Shown one piece after another: positions 57,717 to 64,000 of a stretch of 64,000 nt of DNA. The stretch is from Acidobacteriaceae bacterium (lineage in GTDB: Bacteria; Acidobacteriota; Terriglobia; Terriglobales; Acidobacteriaceae). The stretch covers positions 62,001 through 126,000 of the forward strand of contig JAJPKO010000065.1 in assembly GCA_021323655.1 (NCBI GenBank), read 5' to 3'. How positions within the stretch are numbered: the stretch's first letter is position 1; each line of letters begins with the position of its first letter. Under the pieces are notes generated by a model. It was not told the origin of the DNA. It did not search any database and saw only the letters and a list, made by a program, of their open reading frames with translations. A program made the translations under genes and the position numbers.

Positions 57717-58919
57717 TCAGGCATAGCTGCTTATCAGCGAAGTATTCCGCGTCCTGCGCTCACGCTCAATTTTTTCCACATACCCGCTCGCGCGCAATGC
57801 TTTCAACGGATCCGTCGGAAGGCCCTTTCTCTCCCGCCACGTTCTCAGCAGAGGACGCACGTCCGTCCAGAAAGCATCCCGCAGGCACTCTTCCGCCTCA
57901 ACCGTGTTCGCCGTCGCCTGCAACTCAGCCAGTCTGTTATGGTCTACCAGCAGCGCCTTCGCATACAGCTCCTGCGCAATAACTACAGTCTGCACCATGG
58001 CTTCAAGTTTGCCTTTGATGTTGTGGCTCTGGTCCACCATATATGCAATCGAACTGGAAGCTCCTCCAGCGGGATCGCTCAGAATTTCATGGAAGATGCG
58101 AAATACCTGGTATGGATCAATTGAGCCAATGGTCAGATCGTCATCCGCATAACGGCGGTCATTAAAGTGGAACCCACCCAGCCTGCCCAGATGCAGCAGC
58201 CACGCCACAATCTGTTCAATATTCTGCGCCTGGTAATGGTGCCCTGTGTCAACCAGAACAAAGGCCTTTGGTCCTACTGCGCGCGCCAGGTTTGCTGACA
58301 TGCCCCAGTCGGCAATGTCGGTAAAGTAGAACGCTGGCTCAAATGGCTTATATTCAATCAGCAACCGCTGGCCATCATCCAGCGCATCATGCGTCACACG
58401 CAGCGCTTCTTCCATCCACGCAATTCGGTTGCGAATGCTCTGTGCGCCGGGATAATTCGACCCATCCGCCACCCACAGTGAAATGTCTTGCGACCCCAGC
58501 ACCTTCGCAATCTCAACTGAATCCAGCAGATGGTCCACTGCTTTACGCCGGATCCCCGCATCCGGGTTGCAAATGGAGCCGAACTTGTACTCCTGGTTCT
58601 GAAAGAGATTGGGGTTGATGGATCCGGCCCGTACCCCATAGCGGGACACCAGCTGCTTCACAATCTGAGCATCACCCACTCCGCCCGGCAGGTCCCATAA
58701 AACATGGAGCGCAAGCGAAGGCGTCGCTCCCGTCAAGTTATGCACCTGGGCTGCATCGGCAAACTTTTCTTCCAGCGTCCCTGCAGCACCAGGCTGCAAA
58801 AACTTGCCAAACCGCGTGCCTGTATTTGCAAAACCCCACGAAGGGATCTCAATCACAAAGCTGTCCAGCTTCTCTAAAACCCCTTCAAACACCCGCTCCG
58901 CGCGGCCATCTGTGCTCAT
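57717..58919 (-). CDS. rhaI: L-Rhamnose isomerase (Pseudomonas stutzeri type)
   Basis: 400 residues. A TIM-barrel xylose-isomerase-like protein with IPSWGFANTGTRFGKF, SIWVADGSN-like strand KVLGSQDISLWVADGSNY, LLIEYKPFEPAFY (metal Glu), LVDTGHHYQAQNIE (metal Asp/His) and GGFHFNDRRYADDDL. This is the RhaI form, unrelated in sequence to E. coli RhaA. It turns L-rhamnose into L-rhamnulose. Divergent from the glycosidase gene. Confidence 0.93.
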   Translation of the reverse strand: MSTDGRAERVFEGVLEKLDSFVIEIPSWGFANTGTRFGKFLQPGAAGTLEEKFADAAQVHNLTGATPSLALHVLWDLPGGVGDAQIVKQLVSRYGVRAGSINPNLFQNQEYKFGSICNPDAGIRRKAVDHLLDSVEIAKVLGSQDISLWVADGSNYPGAQSIRNRIAWMEEALRVTHDALDDGQRLLIEYKPFEPAFYFTDIADWGMSANLARAVGPKAFVLVDTGHHYQAQNIEQIVAWLLHLGRLGGFHFNDRRYADDDLTIGSIDPYQVFRIFHEILSDPAGGASSSIAYMVDQSHNIKGKLEAMVQTVVIAQELYAKALLVDHNRLAELQATANTVEAEECLRDAFWTDVRPLLRTWRERKGLPTDPLKALRASGYVEKIERERRTRNTSLISSYA

Positions 58920-58987
58920 TTCATCCTCTTTTCAGAGCTGACTCCAGCAAGCAAAGCGGAGTGTAGCTCCATCCATCATACATTTTC

Positions 58988-59002
58988 AATAGAAATTCTA
59001 TT
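58988..59002. promoter_or_regulatory. Perfect inverted repeat in the rhaI/glycosidase divergent promoter
   Basis: AATAGAA-A-TTCTATT: 7-base arms with a 1-base centre, 69 bases upstream of rhaI and 24 upstream of the glycosidase ORF. Placed to control both directions; the IclR-HTH regulator of the locus is the likely ligand-responsive binder. Confidence 0.65.
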
Positions 59003-59025
59003 TCATATTTGTACTTGAACATACT

Positions 59026-60546
59026 ATGATTACGCCAATGAGCTTTCGGCCGGTTCCTATGACGCAAAACAAAGCACTCCTGGTCCTCGCCCTCCTGGTA
59101 GTTTCATTACCGCTTACGGTACAGCCCCAATCCATCCAGGTAGATTGGGACAAGACCCTCATCGTTTCCAAATCAACCCCAACATTGCAGGTCGTCGTCA
59201 ACCCCATGCTGCGTCGCGGCTCGCCTATCCACGACCAGTCGTTTGCAGCATTGAAGGCGCTGGGTGCAGAGTACGTCCGCTACGTCCCCTGGCTCCCCTA
59301 TCCCCGGCTAGCCGTTGCCGAACTCGAAAAGGGCAAGTGGGATCTTTCGCTGATTGACCCCATGACCACTGACTTCCTCTCTGCTACTGAGGGGCATTCC
59401 ACCATCATCAACTTCAGCACCATTCCCGCATGGCTCTTCAAGACTGACAAACCCATCACCTATCCTGATGATCCGGACCAGGTCACATGGGATTACACCC
59501 AAGGCACTCAATTAAATGATCCATCTGGGAAAGAACTCGGCGACTACTACGCACGCCTTGTGAGCTGGTACACAAATGGCGGCTTTACCGACGAAAACGG
59601 TAAAGAGCACCATTCAGGACACCATTACAGCTTTCCCTACTGGGAGGTCCTGAACGAGCCGGACTTCGAGCACCACACCACTCCTCAGCAGTACACAGAG
59701 CGCTATGACGCCATTGTTTCGGCCATCCATCAGGTCAGCCCGCAGACAAAATTCGTTGGCCTGGCGCTGGCCATGGCTGACCGGCCGGACATGTACGAAT
59801 ATTTCCTCAATCATGCGAATCACAAACCCGGGGTGCCTCTCGATTTTATCTCGTACCACTTTTATGCTTCGCCTACCGATGGCCACGATCCCAACGTTTG
59901 GCAATACTCCTTCTTTGATCAGGCCGACAGGTTTTTAGCCGAGGTCAAATTCATCGAGGCCATTCGCAAACGCCTTTCTCCTGAAACCAAAACAGACATA
60001 GATGAATTGGGAGTGATCCTCCCCGGCGACGGGGAAGAAAACGCCCAGCGAAAGGCCCTCCCCTTCACTACGCCTGAAATCTACTGGAATGCCGCTGGGG
60101 CCCTCTATGCTTACCTCTTCATTGGCCTTACCAATCAGGGCATTGACGTCATCGGCGAATCGCAGCTTGTAGGCTATCCTTCACAATTTCCCAGTGTTTC
60201 CATGATGGATTGGCGCACCGGTAAACCAAACGCACGCTATTGGGTACTGAAGTTGATCAAAGACAATTTCCATCCCGGCGACAAGTTGACCGAAACGCAC
60301 ATCTCTCATGATCAACAGGAGATAGCGGCCCAGGCTTTTCTTACTCCTCAGGGCAGGAAACTGCTCCTCATCAATAAGAGGAACCGCGCCGCGCAAATCA
60401 CACTTCCTGCTGAGGCCGCAGCCGCAACTTTATCTACTGTGAACGAAAGCACCGGGGATGGACCGCCGCAGATCAGTCAGGTAAGTGGAACAACTATCAC
60501 GCTCGCACCCTATGCCGTCACAGTTGTCTCATGGCCATTGCGTTAA
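59026..60546 (+). CDS. Exported glycoside hydrolase, clan GH-A (GH39-like)
   Basis: 506 residues from the ATG at 59026; ATGs at 59038 and 59059 are also possible, since none has a clear ribosome site. Signal segment NKALLVLALLVVSLPLTVQ. The clan GH-A acid/base Glu is in FPYWEVLNEPDFEH (about Glu211), and a likely nucleophile Glu is in TDIDELGVILPG (about Glu327). A C-terminal beta-sandwich follows. GH39 enzymes act on beta-xylosides or uronic acids; in this locus a rhamnose-bearing glycoside is a fair guess. Cotranscribed with rhaM, 13 bases after. Confidence 0.82.
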   Translation: MITPMSFRPVPMTQNKALLVLALLVVSLPLTVQPQSIQVDWDKTLIVSKSTPTLQVVVNPMLRRGSPIHDQSFAALKALGAEYVRYVPWLPYPRLAVAELEKGKWDLSLIDPMTTDFLSATEGHSTIINFSTIPAWLFKTDKPITYPDDPDQVTWDYTQGTQLNDPSGKELGDYYARLVSWYTNGGFTDENGKEHHSGHHYSFPYWEVLNEPDFEHHTTPQQYTERYDAIVSAIHQVSPQTKFVGLALAMADRPDMYEYFLNHANHKPGVPLDFISYHFYASPTDGHDPNVWQYSFFDQADRFLAEVKFIEAIRKRLSPETKTDIDELGVILPGDGEENAQRKALPFTTPEIYWNAAGALYAYLFIGLTNQGIDVIGESQLVGYPSQFPSVSMMDWRTGKPNARYWVLKLIKDNFHPGDKLTETHISHDQQEIAAQAFLTPQGRKLLLINKRNRAAQITLPAEAAAATLSTVNESTGDGPPQISQVSGTTITLAPYAVTVVSWPLR

Positions 60547-60559
60547 CAGAAGGAGATCC

Positions 60560-60877
60560 ATGCAGAGAGTTGCTTTTATGCTGAAATTGCGCCCCGGCAC
60601 CGGACCTGCGTATGACAAAGCGCACGAGGCCGTTTGGCCAGAGATGCTCAACCTGCTCAAAAGCTCAGGAGTACAGGAATATTCCATCTTCCGTCGTGAC
60701 GAACTGCTCTTCCTTTACATGCGCGTTGAAGATTTTGAAGCGACCTGGCAGAAAATCGAACAAAGCCCCATAAACACGCGCTGGCAACAGGCCATGTCAG
60801 AATATTTTGCCCCTTTGGAAGGACTCCGCGAGAACGAACGTTTTCCCATGATGCGCGAGGTCTTCCATTTACCCTGA
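60560..60877 (+). CDS. rhaM: L-Rhamnose mutarotase
   Basis: 105 residues from the ATG at 60560 with AAGGAG 6 bases upstream. RVAFMLKLRPGTGPAYDKAHEAVWPEM is the RhaM signature (His and Tyr residues), followed by YSIFRRDELLFLYMRVEDF. It speeds interconversion of alpha- and beta-L-rhamnose, supplying the anomer that RhaI takes. Confidence 0.94.
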   Translation: MQRVAFMLKLRPGTGPAYDKAHEAVWPEMLNLLKSSGVQEYSIFRRDELLFLYMRVEDFEATWQKIEQSPINTRWQQAMSEYFAPLEGLRENERFPMMREVFHLP

Positions 60878-60944
60878 CGCTGCGCGCGCGTGCATCACGT
60901 CTTTATTGAATGAAACACCAGCTATAAGCGGAACTCAGAAATCT

Positions 60945-62372
60945 ATGTCCTCACCAATCCTGAAACTTGGCCTCTGCGGAATCGGCCTCGATGCTTACTG
61001 GCCCCAGTTCCCCGGACTGAAACAACGTCTGGAGAGCTACACTCAGACTGCCGCAAACCGTCTTGCCCAATACGGCGCAGACGTGACCAATCTCGGCCTG
61101 ATAGATACCACTGAGAGAGCGCGTCAAGCCGGCCACGCTTTCCGCCGCGCGGATATTGACCTGCTCTTCCTGTACGTCACAACATACGCACTTTCAAGCA
61201 CCGTCCTGCCACTGATCAAACTAGCAGGAGTCCCTGTCATCATCCTCAACCTGCAGCCGGACGCCGCCATGGACTATGCAGTGTTCAACCAGTTAAAAGA
61301 TCGCACTGCAATGACAGGAGAATGGCTCGCCTGGTGCTCTGCCTGTCCGGTACCTGAAATCTCCAACGTGCTGCAGCGCGCTCGGATTCCATTCCACCAG
61401 GTCACCGGAACTTTAAACGACGACCTCACGTGGCGAGAAATCGAGGAGTGGATTGCCGCAGCAAAAGTAAAGTTGCTGCTTGAAAATAATCGTCTTGGCC
61501 TTATGGGTCATTACTACTCCGGCATGCTCGACATCATGACCGACCTCACTCAGATATGCATCACCTTTGGCGGTGATATCGAAATCATCGAAGTGGACGA
61601 GTTGAGCGCCCTCCGCACACAAGTGACAGACGCCGATGTAACACAACGTACAGCCGAGTTCCACGAATACTTCGATATTCAGCCTGACTGCTCCAGTGAA
61701 GAATTGCGCCGTGCTGCTTTGACTTCGGTTGCTTTAGATAGATTTGCCGCGAATCATAAACTCACTTCTCTGGCCTACTACTATAAGGGCACCGGCATTC
61801 CCGCCAATGAAGACACGATGAGTTCCATCATCCTCGGAACATCGCTGCTGACCGCGCGGCATATTCCAGTCGCCGGTGAATACGAAATCAAGAACATCAT
61901 CGCGATGAAAATTATGGATTCTTTGGGCGTTGGTGGGTCCTTCACTGAATATTATGCCGTTGATTACAAAGACGACATCGTCCTGATGGGGCACGACGGT
62001 CCTGGCCATATTGCAATTGCGGAAGGCAAAACAAAAGTAAGGCCGCTGTCCGTCTACCATGGAAAAACAGGCCTCGGGCTCTCGGTGGAAATGAGCGTAA
62101 AGCATGGTCCGGTCACGCTGCTTTCCATTGTGGAGGACCGCGCGCATGGCTTTAAGCTACTCGTCGCACAAGCCGAATCTGTTCCCGGCAGCATCCTGGA
62201 AATCGGGAACACCAACAGCCGCTACCGCTTTCCTATCGGAGCCAGGGCCTTCATCACTCAATGGAACGGCCACGGCCCTGCACACCATTGCGCTGTGGGA
62301 ACAGGCCATGTCGCGCACAAACTGGAAAAACTGGCGAGACTACTCGGCCTCGAATTTCATCGAGTGTGTTGA
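60945..62372 (+). CDS. L-fucose/L-arabinose isomerase-family protein of unknown substrate
   Basis: 475 residues from the ATG at 60945; a TTG at 60906 extends it by 13 residues. The fold is that of AraA/FucI: a N-terminal sugar-site part (GIGLDAYWPQFPGLKQRLESYTQ), LPLIKLAGVPVIILNLQP, NRLGLMGHYYSGMLDIMTD, VAGEYEIKNIIAMKIMDSLG (metal Glu) and MGHDGPGHIAI (metal His). Longer relatives carry ARA1/FucI function; here rhamnose already has RhaI, so its role is an open question. Last gene of the divergent arm. Confidence 0.8.
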   Translation: MSSPILKLGLCGIGLDAYWPQFPGLKQRLESYTQTAANRLAQYGADVTNLGLIDTTERARQAGHAFRRADIDLLFLYVTTYALSSTVLPLIKLAGVPVIILNLQPDAAMDYAVFNQLKDRTAMTGEWLAWCSACPVPEISNVLQRARIPFHQVTGTLNDDLTWREIEEWIAAAKVKLLLENNRLGLMGHYYSGMLDIMTDLTQICITFGGDIEIIEVDELSALRTQVTDADVTQRTAEFHEYFDIQPDCSSEELRRAALTSVALDRFAANHKLTSLAYYYKGTGIPANEDTMSSIILGTSLLTARHIPVAGEYEIKNIIAMKIMDSLGVGGSFTEYYAVDYKDDIVLMGHDGPGHIAIAEGKTKVRPLSVYHGKTGLGLSVEMSVKHGPVTLLSIVEDRAHGFKLLVAQAESVPGSILEIGNTNSRYRFPIGARAFITQWNGHGPAHHCAVGTGHVAHKLEKLARLLGLEFHRVC

Positions 62373-62400
62373 CGCAAGGGACCAGGGGCACGTCATTTGC

Positions 62401-63795
62401 TCAGACTCCCGCCGCGACTGCATTCAACTCCTTGATAAGGCTTCCTACAAACGCCTTGGCATCTCCAAATAGCATCAGGGTCTTGTCAAGGTAATATAGG
62501 TCGTTATCAATTCCCGCAAAGCCAGGACTCATGCTGCGCTTAATCACCATGACCGTTCGCGCCTCATAGGCGTTCAGAATTGGCATTCCGGATATAGGGC
62601 TGCCCTTGGTAAACCGGGCCGCAGGATTCACGACATCGTTAGCTCCAATCACCAGTGCGACATCGGTGCGCGAAAATTCCGGATTGATTTCATCCATCTC
62701 AATCAAGCGGTCGTAGGGCACATCGGCCTCCGCAAGCAGAACGTTCATATGTCCCGGCATGCGTCCCGCCACAGGATGAATGGCGAAACTCACTTCCACA
62801 CCGCGTTTGGTCAGAATATCATGCAGTTCACGCAATTTATGCTGCGCCTGCGCAACAGCCATTCCATAGCCAGGGATAATCACCACCTTGCGCGCCGCAT
62901 CCAGAATCTGTGCTGCTTCTTCTGCAGATGCAGAGCGGATAGGCCTTGCTTCGGTCTTCGTCACCGTGGTCTGGACAGTACCGAATGCGCCAAACAGAAC
63001 GTTTGTAAATGATCGGTTCATGGCACGGCACATAATCACTGAAAGGATGAACCCGGACGAACCATCCAGCGCGCCAGCAACAATCAGCATCTTGCTGTTC
63101 AGCACAAAGCCCAGCAGCGCAGCCGAAAATCCGGCGTAAGAATTCAGCAAAGAGATGACGGTCGGCATGTCCGCTCCGCCAATCGGTGTCACCAGCATCA
63201 CGCCAAAAATCAGGGCCACAATTACCATCGCTACAAACAAGGTCGTTTGCTGCGGATGTACAACCAAGGCAACAGCCAGAATCAGCGCCGCCGCAAGCAC
63301 CGAAAGGCTGACAATATTCTGGTACTTATAAACAATAGGCCGCTGCGGCAGTATCTCCTGCAACTTGCCTGCTGCGATGAGGCTTCCGGTAAATGTAAGC
63401 GAACCGATGATGACCTCAAGCGCAATCTCGCCCATTCCAAAGCGTGTCAGATGGTCCAGCCCCTCGTAATACTCAGCGATGCCAATCATCGCGGCAGACA
63501 AAGCGCCAAAAGCGTGGCTCAGCGCAGTCCGCTGCGGCACAGCGGTGATCTTCACCATACCGAGGGGAATGCCAATACCTGCGCCGATAATCAACGAGAT
63601 GATGATCCACTTATAGGCAATCACTTCGGGATTGCAGAGCGTGGCGACAACAGCCAGTCCGGCCGCGATTTCTCCAGCCAGAACGCCTCTTCGTGCGCTG
63701 ACAGGCGAGCTGAGCCACTTGAGCGCCAGAATAAACAGCACAATCGCGGCAATGTAGGCGAAATGAATATACTGCTCCAGGGCCACTGCGTTCAT
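62401..63795 (-). CDS. pntB: NAD(P) transhydrogenase beta subunit
   Basis: 464 residues. About nine membrane helices including PIGGADMPTVISLLNSYAG (proton-channel helices), then the NADP-binding dIII domain (about 290 to end) with IIPGYGMAVAQAQHKLREL, HPVAGRMPGHMNVLLAEADVPYD and VIGANDVVNPAA. It couples proton entry to NADPH formation. The ATG overlaps the pntA2 stop (ATGA). Confidence 0.95.
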   Translation of the reverse strand: MNAVALEQYIHFAYIAAIVLFILALKWLSSPVSARRGVLAGEIAAGLAVVATLCNPEVIAYKWIIISLIIGAGIGIPLGMVKITAVPQRTALSHAFGALSAAMIGIAEYYEGLDHLTRFGMGEIALEVIIGSLTFTGSLIAAGKLQEILPQRPIVYKYQNIVSLSVLAAALILAVALVVHPQQTTLFVAMVIVALIFGVMLVTPIGGADMPTVISLLNSYAGFSAALLGFVLNSKMLIVAGALDGSSGFILSVIMCRAMNRSFTNVLFGAFGTVQTTVTKTEARPIRSASAEEAAQILDAARKVVIIPGYGMAVAQAQHKLRELHDILTKRGVEVSFAIHPVAGRMPGHMNVLLAEADVPYDRLIEMDEINPEFSRTDVALVIGANDVVNPAARFTKGSPISGMPILNAYEARTVMVIKRSMSPGFAGIDNDLYYLDKTLMLFGDAKAFVGSLIKELNAVAAGV

Positions 63796-64000
63796 GGTCT
63801 TTTCGCTCCGCCAGACTTGAACATCCGCACCATGCGGTCGGTGATAAGGAACCCGCCGACCATGTTGCTGAACGATGCTGCAATGGCAATAGCACCGAGC
63901 GTTGTAGTCAGCGGTGTCCCCTGCCGCCCCGTGATGATGATGGCCGCAACCACCACGATAGCATCCAAAGCGTTCGTCAATGACATCAGCGGCGTATGCA
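63792..64000 (-). CDS. pntA2: NAD(P) transhydrogenase alpha subunit, membrane part (truncated at window edge)
   Basis: The last 68 residues of the small alpha-2 subunit, open to the window end (HTPLMSLTNALDAIVV in frame). Three hydrophobic segments follow the family pattern, including TTTLGAIAIAASFSNMVGGFLITDRMVRMF. The family's full subunit is about 100 residues; its N-terminal part and the NAD-binding pntA1 lie outside the window. Confidence 0.9.
   Translation of the reverse strand, partial: HTPLMSLTNALDAIVVVAAIIITGRQGTPLTTTLGAIAIAASFSNMVGGFLITDRMVRMFKSGGAKRP

Overview
The window looks like chromosomal DNA of an Acidobacteriota (class Terriglobia, Acidobacteriaceae-like) soil bacterium. 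This is inferred from: a very long TonB-dependent-type receptor with an N-terminal carboxypeptidase-regulatory domain; a fused RhaD aldolase/dehydrogenase; a Gly/Tyr/His-rich exported protein; short dispersed intergenic repeats of the 'CATCCTGAGCGAAGCG' and 'GGCACGGCTTTAGCCGTGCC' kinds; moderately high GC; and frequent GTG/TTG starts. No rRNA, tRNA, CRISPR array, prophage or intact transposon was seen.

Region 1 (1-7950) is an accessory block. It holds stress-type genes (Zn alcohol dehydrogenase C-terminus, YciF-like DUF892 protein, a small conserved protein, a 50-aa DUF3309 membrane peptide, glucose-1-dehydrogenase-like SDR, DUF72 protein). Among them lies a tightly coupled four-gene sugar cassette (1483-6000): a CgeB-like glycosyltransferase fused to a sugar nucleotidyltransferase, a SAM methyltransferase, a PIG-L deacetylase and a GT4 glycosyltransferase. 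It resembles a pathway for a modified glycoside of unknown structure and is the best candidate here for an undescribed system.

Region 2 (8002-14890) is mainly housekeeping: Mrp, a hotdog thioesterase, a TPR protein, a Lon-N-domain protein, a Gly-rich exported protein, a methyltransferase, homoserine dehydrogenase, and a decayed serine-hydrolase gene. Region 3 (14910-22750) is an efflux and signalling operon: HlyD adaptor, two LolD/MacB-type ATPases, TolC, NtrC-type regulator, NtrY-type kinase. A good -24/-12 promoter and two 16-bp inverted-repeat operators 20 bp apart lie upstream. The expected FtsX/MacB permease is absent, and a dispersed repeat lies at the place where it would be expected.

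Region 4 (22991-42251) carries a Wzi-like outer-membrane protein, gpmI, a DUF2059 protein, eno, a TonB-type receptor with a companion exported protein, a FucP-type sugar transporter, two left-handed beta-helix acyltransferases, a SIMPL protein, trpD, msrA, an outer-membrane barrel, and dapA/unknown/dapD. Region 5 (42403-50374) holds sdhCAB and the convergent sucCD, a repeat-rich intergenic stretch, a CBS protein and an MFS exporter.

Region 6 (50564-62372) begins with an M28 peptidase and continues with an L-rhamnose utilisation locus: an IclR-HTH/periplasmic-binding-domain regulator, rhaB, rhaD (aldolase-dehydrogenase fusion), rhaI, a divergent exported GH-A glycosidase, rhaM and an L-fucose/L-arabinose-isomerase-like protein. 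A perfect 7-1-7 inverted repeat lies in the divergent promoter. The window ends in pntB and a truncated pntA2 (transhydrogenase).
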